Part shown: piece by piece, positions 23,662-27,770 of the stretch
Layout of the letters: each line of letters begins with the position of its first letter
Numbering within the stretch: position 1 is the first letter of the stretch
NCBI GenBank assembly: GCA_910586435.1
Contig: CAJUGT010000021.1
Location: 1-27,770 of the forward strand
Reading direction: 5' to 3'
Length of the DNA: 27,770 nt
From: an uncultured Acetatifactor sp.
Lineage (GTDB): Bacteria; Bacillota; Clostridia; Lachnospirales; Lachnospiraceae
Notes under the pieces: generated by a model
What the model was told of the DNA's origin: nothing
The model's database searches: none
What the model saw: the letters and a program-made list of their open reading frames with translations, nothing else
Program-made: the position numbers and the translations under genes

Positions 23662-23789
23662 GAGAAAGTAAAAGGAAGTAAAAGGAAGTTCAGGATTGCG
23701 GCAAAATATCATGTTGGGTATATAAAAAATGAAGTTTGCTGCCAGAATGGATGAAATGTTAATAAGAGAAAATAAGGTCGAAATAAGGG

Positions 23790-24563
23790 ATGGTGAAAAT
23801 GGAGGAATTCGTAAGAACGGAACTTTTGCTGGGGGCAGAGAAGATGGAGAGACTCAGGAGAGCCAGGGTAGCTGTGTTCGGTGTGGGCGGTGTGGGCGGT
23901 TATGTGGCGGAAGCCCTGGCAAGGAGCGGTATCGGAACCTTGGATTTAATTGACAGCGATACGGTGAGTCCAACCAATATTAACCGTCAGGTGATTGCGC
24001 TTCACAGTACCATAGGAAAATATAAGGTGGATGTGGCGAAGGAGAGAATATTGGATATTAATCCCAAAGCCCGGATTTATACACACAAAGTTTTTTTTCT
24101 GCCAGGGGAGGAAGGGGCGTTTGATTTTTCACAGTATGATTATGTGGCAGATGCCATTGATACTATCACAGGGAAACTGCTTCTGGCGGAATGTGCCAAT
24201 CAAGCGGGGATACCTATCATCAGTTCCATGGGCGCAGGGAATAAGCTTGATGCCACGGCGTTTCAAGTGGCGGATATTTATGCAACCAGCGTGTGCCCTT
24301 TGGCGAAAACCATGCGGCATGAATTGAAAAAAAGAGGGATTGAGCGTCTGAAGGTGGTTTATTCCAAAGAAGTCCCCATAAAACCGGACAAGGAAGAAGG
24401 AACAGAGGGCGGGACAGCACGGCCTGTGCCGGGCAGTATAGCTTTTGTTCCTTCCGTGGCTGGGTTTATTATGGCCGGGGAAATCATAAAAGATTTGGTT
24501 GGGTATCGGAAAGAACCAAATAAAGGGCAGGTGTTGGGGCGGGAAGGAGGGAGACAAGAATGA
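23790..24563 (+). CDS. tcdA: tRNA threonylcarbamoyladenosine dehydratase (TcdA/CsdL-like)
   Basis: A 257-residue E1-like enzyme of the ThiF/MoeB superfamily. The nucleotide-binding loop is VAVFGVGGVGGYVAEALARSG at residues about 28-48. LDLIDSDTVSPTNINRQ holds the acidic strand end and the conserved Asn-Arg-Gln. DYVADAIDTITGKLLLAE and PIISSMGAGNKLDA are the next core blocks. The TcdA-specific ATSVCPLAKTMRHELKKRG follows. TcdA uses ATP to cyclise t6A to ct6A at position 37 of ANN-decoding tRNAs. The length agrees with Firmicute homologues. ATG 23790 (weak AAGGG) or ATG 23799 may be used. The last 4 bp (ATGA) overlap the AAA-like gene, so the two are translationally coupled. An E-G-rich acidic segment near residue 205 is unremarkable. 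Confidence 0.9.
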   Translation: MVKMEEFVRTELLLGAEKMERLRRARVAVFGVGGVGGYVAEALARSGIGTLDLIDSDTVSPTNINRQVIALHSTIGKYKVDVAKERILDINPKARIYTHKVFFLPGEEGAFDFSQYDYVADAIDTITGKLLLAECANQAGIPIISSMGAGNKLDATAFQVADIYATSVCPLAKTMRHELKKRGIERLKVVYSKEVPIKPDKEEGTEGGTARPVPGSIAFVPSVAGFIMAGEIIKDLVGYRKEPNKGQVLGREGGRQE

Positions 24564-25819
24564 GGCGGTATTTTAATACGGAAGGATGGTGCGCGCCGGA
24601 GAGACATTATATGGTAAGTCTGAAGGACAGACTGGAAAAGATAAAAAGATTATATGTGGACAAAGGAAAATACTTCACTATAAACAGAGGAAGACAGTAT
24701 GGAAAGACCACAACCCTAAGAGCGTTGGCAAAGTATCTGAAAGAGGATTATGTTGTGTTTTCCATGGATTTCCAGTTGATGAGTACTGCGTGTTTTGCGG
24801 ATGAACAGACATTTGTAATTAAATTCATTCAATATATAAAAGAATTGTATTTTGAGCAGACGGAAGTGAGGGAAAATATTGCCCCAGACACTTTGAATAG
24901 ACTGTTATCTCTAAAAGAAGGTGGGGATGAGCTTCAGGGAGAGCATTGTTATTCTCGGGAACAAAGACTGTCAATGGATATGTTGTTTCGTGCCTTGAGC
25001 GGTATTTGCAGAATGGTAAAAAAGCCCATTGTAATGATAATTGATGAAGTGGACAGTGCGTCAAATTCACAGGTATTCCTTGATTTCCTTGCCATGCTCA
25101 GAGGATATTATCTCAGCAGGGAAGAGAAACCCATATTTCATTCAGTGATTTTTGCCGGAGTATATGATGTGAAAAATCTGAAACGAAAGTATCGTCCGGA
25201 AGAAGCGCATCGCTATAACAGTCCGTGGAATATTGCTGCGGTTTTTGATATGGGAATGAGTTTTTCCGCATGCCAGATTCAGATGATGCTGCGGGAATAT
25301 GAAGCGGACAATTACACAGGAATGGATGTAAAGAAAGTGGCGGATGAGATATATCAATATACATCCGGATATCCCTATCTGGTTTCGGCAATTTGTAAGA
25401 GCATGGATGAAAGATTGCCGGAGGGAGATAAATATAAGAGGATTGCCGAAGTGTGGACAAAAGAAGGGGTGTCCGAGGCAGTGAAGTTATTACAGAAGGA
25501 GAAAATCCCATTGTTTGACAGTATGGTCAGGCAGTTGGATATGTATAAGGATTTGAGGGGGCTGATAGAAGAGATGATATATCAGGGGAAAAAAATACCA
25601 TTCAGCCCGGATACAGAAGCAATAAACATTGGCGTGATGTTTGGTTTTTTGAAAGAAAAGGATGGGCAGGTCATCATGGCAAATCGGATTTTTGAAATGC
25701 GAATGCTGAATATGTTTATTGCGGAAGAGGCTTTAAGAAGTGATGCGTTTCGCAGATCTTTTGGTTATGTTTGCCAGGTTGGTATCAGTGACATTGACAA
25801 AAATGTCTCCAGATGTTAA
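24560..25819 (+). CDS. AAA-like ATPase, truncated before the nuclease-like domain
   Basis: A 419-residue protein of the 'AAA-ATPase-like' family common in Lachnospiraceae. RRYFNTEGW and PERHYMVSLKDRL are the family N-terminus, INRGRQYGKTTTLRAL (residues about 42-57) is the Walker A loop with GRQYGKTT, and PIVMIIDEVDSA is Walker B. The typical C-terminal half reads VFDMGMSFSACQIQMMLREYE and YTSGYPYLVSAICKSMDE. Relatives usually run to about 550 residues and end with a PD-(D/E)XK-type domain. Here the sequence reads LNMFIAEEALRSDAF, then DIDKNVSRC, and stops, about where 'DKNQF' begins the nuclease linker in other members. The 3' end is probably lost. Three hairpins occupy the last part of the gene and the gap after it. 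It overlaps tcdA by 4 bp. Confidence 0.75.
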   Translation: MRRYFNTEGWCAPERHYMVSLKDRLEKIKRLYVDKGKYFTINRGRQYGKTTTLRALAKYLKEDYVVFSMDFQLMSTACFADEQTFVIKFIQYIKELYFEQTEVRENIAPDTLNRLLSLKEGGDELQGEHCYSREQRLSMDMLFRALSGICRMVKKPIVMIIDEVDSASNSQVFLDFLAMLRGYYLSREEKPIFHSVIFAGVYDVKNLKRKYRPEEAHRYNSPWNIAAVFDMGMSFSACQIQMMLREYEADNYTGMDVKKVADEIYQYTSGYPYLVSAICKSMDERLPEGDKYKRIAEVWTKEGVSEAVKLLQKEKIPLFDSMVRQLDMYKDLRGLIEEMIYQGKKIPFSPDTEAINIGVMFGFLKEKDGQVIMANRIFEMRMLNMFIAEEALRSDAFRRSFGYVCQVGISDIDKNVSRC

Positions 25820-25865
25820 GCTTACTTTAAAAGTCCTAAAGTTATCCCCTTACGGCGTTGTAAGG
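25790..25865. other. Three consecutive small hairpins at the truncated 3' end
   Basis: GACATT/AATGTC (25790-25807), ACTTTA/TAAAGT (25824-25842) and CCTTAC/GTAAGG (25848-25865) are three perfect 6-bp stems in a row, starting just before the stop of the AAA-like gene. They lack a T-tract. They may mark a recombination junction or a short repeat that replaced the lost nuclease domain. Confidence 0.5.
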
Positions 25866-25912
25866 CGTTTGATGGAAAAAACGGGAAGTGTTACAGGATC
25901 TTGGGAGAGAAT

Positions 25913-27574
25913 ATGGGTGGCTATGAAGAAAGTGTTGAGTGCGCTGGAAAAGTGATGGAGCAGGGACGAAACGGTAAGAAGGGAAAAGGATGGGTACAGG
26001 AAAAACCGTGGCATTTGGTGAATATCACGAAGGCAGGGATGCCCGGAACCGGGAAAATACGGCAGGAAAGCTGGTGGAAAAGCATTCTCTTTCTGGCCGG
26101 CAGTATGGCTCTGGTGGCGGGCGGAATCTTTTTTTATCTTGGGGTGTACCAGGTGGCGCCGGCATTCAGTGAGATTACCTATGAATATGGGGAGAATGTC
26201 AGCCGGGATGTTGCGGACTATTTGTCAGGAACAAATTGGTCCGTACATCTGGGAGAGCTGGATCTTTCCCGGGTAAATGAAAGGGAACCCGGCACATATG
26301 AGGCATCCGTGTACCATGGCAGAAAAGAATTTACATATACACTTACAATTGAGGACACTTGTGCTCCGGAAATTCTCTGGAAAGAGGAACAGGTTTATGT
26401 GGCGTTGGGGAATGAGTGTACGGTGGAAGATACCATTGCCGGCCTGTCCGATGCGGATTCCAGTGCCAGAGCTTTTTTCTGGATGAATAACACGGCGTAT
26501 GAAAGGCTGCGGTTCGATACCCTGGGGGAATATGAAGTGGGGATATTGGCCAGGGACCGGGCAGGCAATGAGACAAGGGGAACTGTTTCCGTCATTGTAG
26601 ATACGCCTCCGTCTTTTTCCGGGATACAAAACTTTTATGTGGTTCCGGGAAGCGAGCCTGATTATCTGGAGTCCGTTGAGGCCTGGGATGATGTGGACGG
26701 TAACTTGACGGGAGCAATTCGGGTGGATGATTCGGAGGTGATGCTGGACAGGGAAGGAGTTTACCCGCTGCGCTATGTGGCGGAGGATGGGTATGGACTT
26801 GAGACGGTGGAAGAGACCCGTGTGCTGGTGGCGGATGCGGAGGATATACAGGAACTCATAGGATGCCGTCAGATTGACTATCGTGTAGACACCATAATAG
26901 GAGCCCCCAATATATACGACGCAGGTGTTTTGGAGTATGAAGACATGCGGGAGACGCTGGAATACATGCGTCCGGCGCTTGTGCAGCTCTATCATGGCAC
27001 CGGCAGGGGGGGATACAGCTCCGGTTCGGGGTATATTATGGAGATAACGGAGGAGTATGTCTATATTTGCACCAACCGGCATGTGGTGGAAAAATATGAG
27101 GAATGGGACATTTATTTTTTCAATGGCACAAGGCTGCCCGGGAAGAAATTAGGGGTCAGCGAGGATTATGATGTGGGTGTGGCGGTGGTTTCCATGAAGG
27201 ATGTACCGGCAAGTCTGCTGAGACAGCTTATGACAGTTCACATTGACAAAACCTATTGGGACAGTCTGGATCAACAGGCAATCGAAATGGCGCTGGAAAG
27301 GGTGGACAGAGCAGGGGGACTGATACACACCGCCAGGGGGAATCTCATCAAGGTAAAACAGGAATTTGACTGGTATGAAAAACTGGATCATACAGAGGTT
27401 ACGGTGGAACTGGTGCATGGGGATTCCGGGTCGGCCTTAATGGACGGATATGGAAATCTCATCTGTATGGCATATGCGTTCTCCACCGAGCCTGTGAGAT
27501 ATTGGTGCGTTCCCCTGGATGCCATACTGACCTGCTACGAGGAAATCACGGGACGCACTCCCTACGTATACTAA
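25913..27574 (+). CDS. Membrane-anchored trypsin-like serine protease with Ig-like ectodomains
   Basis: The protein is 553 residues from ATG 25913 (GGGAGAGA at 25903-25910); a TTG at 25901 is an alternative. A charged N-terminus of about 55 residues precedes one membrane segment, SILFLAGSMALVAGGIFFYL, so it is a type II protein with an external body. Residues about 100-310 form two or three Ig/cadherin-like (DUF5011-type) modules, each with strands such as YEVGILARDRAGNET and YPLRYVAEDGYGLETVEE. Residues about 340-545 form a chymotrypsin-fold domain with His390 (TNRHVVE), Asp420 (DYDVGVAVV) and Ser505 (HGDSGSAL). GSGYIMEI also fits the trypsin/DegP fold. No PDZ domain is visible. The target is unknown; a cell-surface or sporulation-like signalling role is only a guess. 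Confidence 0.8.
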   Translation: MGGYEESVECAGKVMEQGRNGKKGKGWVQEKPWHLVNITKAGMPGTGKIRQESWWKSILFLAGSMALVAGGIFFYLGVYQVAPAFSEITYEYGENVSRDVADYLSGTNWSVHLGELDLSRVNEREPGTYEASVYHGRKEFTYTLTIEDTCAPEILWKEEQVYVALGNECTVEDTIAGLSDADSSARAFFWMNNTAYERLRFDTLGEYEVGILARDRAGNETRGTVSVIVDTPPSFSGIQNFYVVPGSEPDYLESVEAWDDVDGNLTGAIRVDDSEVMLDREGVYPLRYVAEDGYGLETVEETRVLVADAEDIQELIGCRQIDYRVDTIIGAPNIYDAGVLEYEDMRETLEYMRPALVQLYHGTGRGGYSSGSGYIMEITEEYVYICTNRHVVEKYEEWDIYFFNGTRLPGKKLGVSEDYDVGVAVVSMKDVPASLLRQLMTVHIDKTYWDSLDQQAIEMALERVDRAGGLIHTARGNLIKVKQEFDWYEKLDHTEVTVELVHGDSGSALMDGYGNLICMAYAFSTEPVRYWCVPLDAILTCYEEITGRTPYVY

Positions 27575-27583
27575 TGTGGTGCC

Positions 27584-27611
27584 TTGATTATATTTGTCTT
27601 CATTATATAAT
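27584..27611 (+). promoter_or_regulatory. Outward promoter near the window end
   Basis: TTGATT (27584-27589) and TATAAT (27606-27611) are separated by 16 bp. The transcript would start near 27618 and run out of the window, through the 15-nt repeat pair. Confidence 0.5.
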
Positions 27612-27688
27612 CTAAAAAGATTTATTGTATACAATTATTGGCAGCGAAGAGAATCCCAATATAACACAGTCCATACTCTGAGGCATTT

Positions 27689-27770
27689 GGGGTGCTGTAA
27701 TACAGAGCTGAAACAGAGACTTCAAAACAATTTCAAAACGAAGGTTCCCATGTAAGGGGTACTGTAATAC
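27689..27770. repeat. 15-nt direct repeat, cut by the window end
   Basis: GGGGTGCTGTAATAC (27689-27703) and GGGGTACTGTAATAC (27756-27770) differ at one base and lie 67 bp apart. TTCAAAAC also occurs twice (27721-27728, 27732-27739). The second 15-mer ends at the last base, so the full length of the repeat is unknown. Confidence 0.5.

Noticed and set aside
25740..25955. 71-residue plus-strand frame bridging the AAA-like gene and the protease gene
   Set aside because: It overlaps the ends of both genes in another frame, has no ribosome binding site and no recognised similarity.
26225..27082. 285-residue minus-strand frame inside the protease gene
   Set aside because: It is a shadow of the protease coding sequence; the plus frame has a clear catalytic triad and domain order.
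27689..27770. Start of a CRISPR array at the window end
   Set aside because: Only two 15-nt copies with a mismatch are visible, much shorter than a normal repeat, and no cas gene is present.

Overview
The window looks like chromosome of a low-to-moderate GC Firmicute, most likely a gut Lachnospiraceae/Clostridia member. The evidence is strong GGAGG-type ribosome binding sites, sigma-A promoters with TTGACA/TATAAT boxes, Clostridia-type protein families (DUF1848, DUF4867, AAA-like ATPase of the YFNT...KHYMV type, CapA-like lipoprotein, HelD-like helicase) and many gene relics. No rRNA, tRNA, complete insertion sequence or CRISPR array is visible.

Layout. 1-372 is the C-terminal end of an aminoglycoside-phosphotransferase-like gene. 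373-1325 is a gene-poor decayed stretch with a membrane-permease relic. 1326-7626 is a same-strand series resembling a resistance/accessory island: a frameshifted AraC/GyrI-like regulator, a serine beta-lactamase-like protein, a UvrA-like ABC ATPase, DUF1848, a GNAT acetyltransferase and a rifampin ADP-ribosyltransferase (Arr). The first three are tightly coupled. 7630-9780 is a graveyard with a 3'-truncated MerR gene (minus strand), a large inverted repeat, a chloramphenicol-acetyltransferase tail, a 21-bp tandem repeat, an intact GNAT gene and a decayed flagellin gene. 9780-11753 holds three small nucleotide-handling proteins (two P-loop kinases and a protein-kinase-like protein), within a block bounded by a 17-nt exact direct repeat.

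11946-14599 is a compact operon, marR - cytidylate-kinase-like - MATE exporter, behind a textbook promoter with an inverted repeat over the -10. 14602-15572 is a DUF4867 gene with a long structured leader. 15573-16133 contains a GC-rich hairpin cluster ending in a terminator. 16134-20532 holds an AlbA_2/Schlafen-type ATP-binding regulator, a HelD-type helicase interrupted by an in-frame TGA, and a small acidic protein. 20649-20958 is the most unusual non-coding object: five TGGTATAAT extended -10 boxes at 69-71 bp spacing, upstream of an aldo/keto reductase gene. 22165-27574 contains a CapA-like lipoprotein with seven 12-residue repeats, tcdA, a truncated AAA-like ATPase overlapping tcdA by 4 nt, and a membrane-anchored trypsin-like protease. 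The last 190 bp carry an outward promoter and a 15-nt repeat cut by the window edge.

Two themes recur. One is gene decay: AraC, MerR, CAT, flagellin, HelD and the AAA ATPase are all broken or truncated. The other is repeated non-coding modules in 5' leaders: a ~150-nt element shared by the merR relic and the DUF4867 gene, and a shorter CTGCGGAACT module shared by the FlaR-like and DUF4867 leaders. No complete new defence or metabolic system can be demonstrated. The best candidates for something undescribed are the tandem promoter/palindrome array and the shared leader element.
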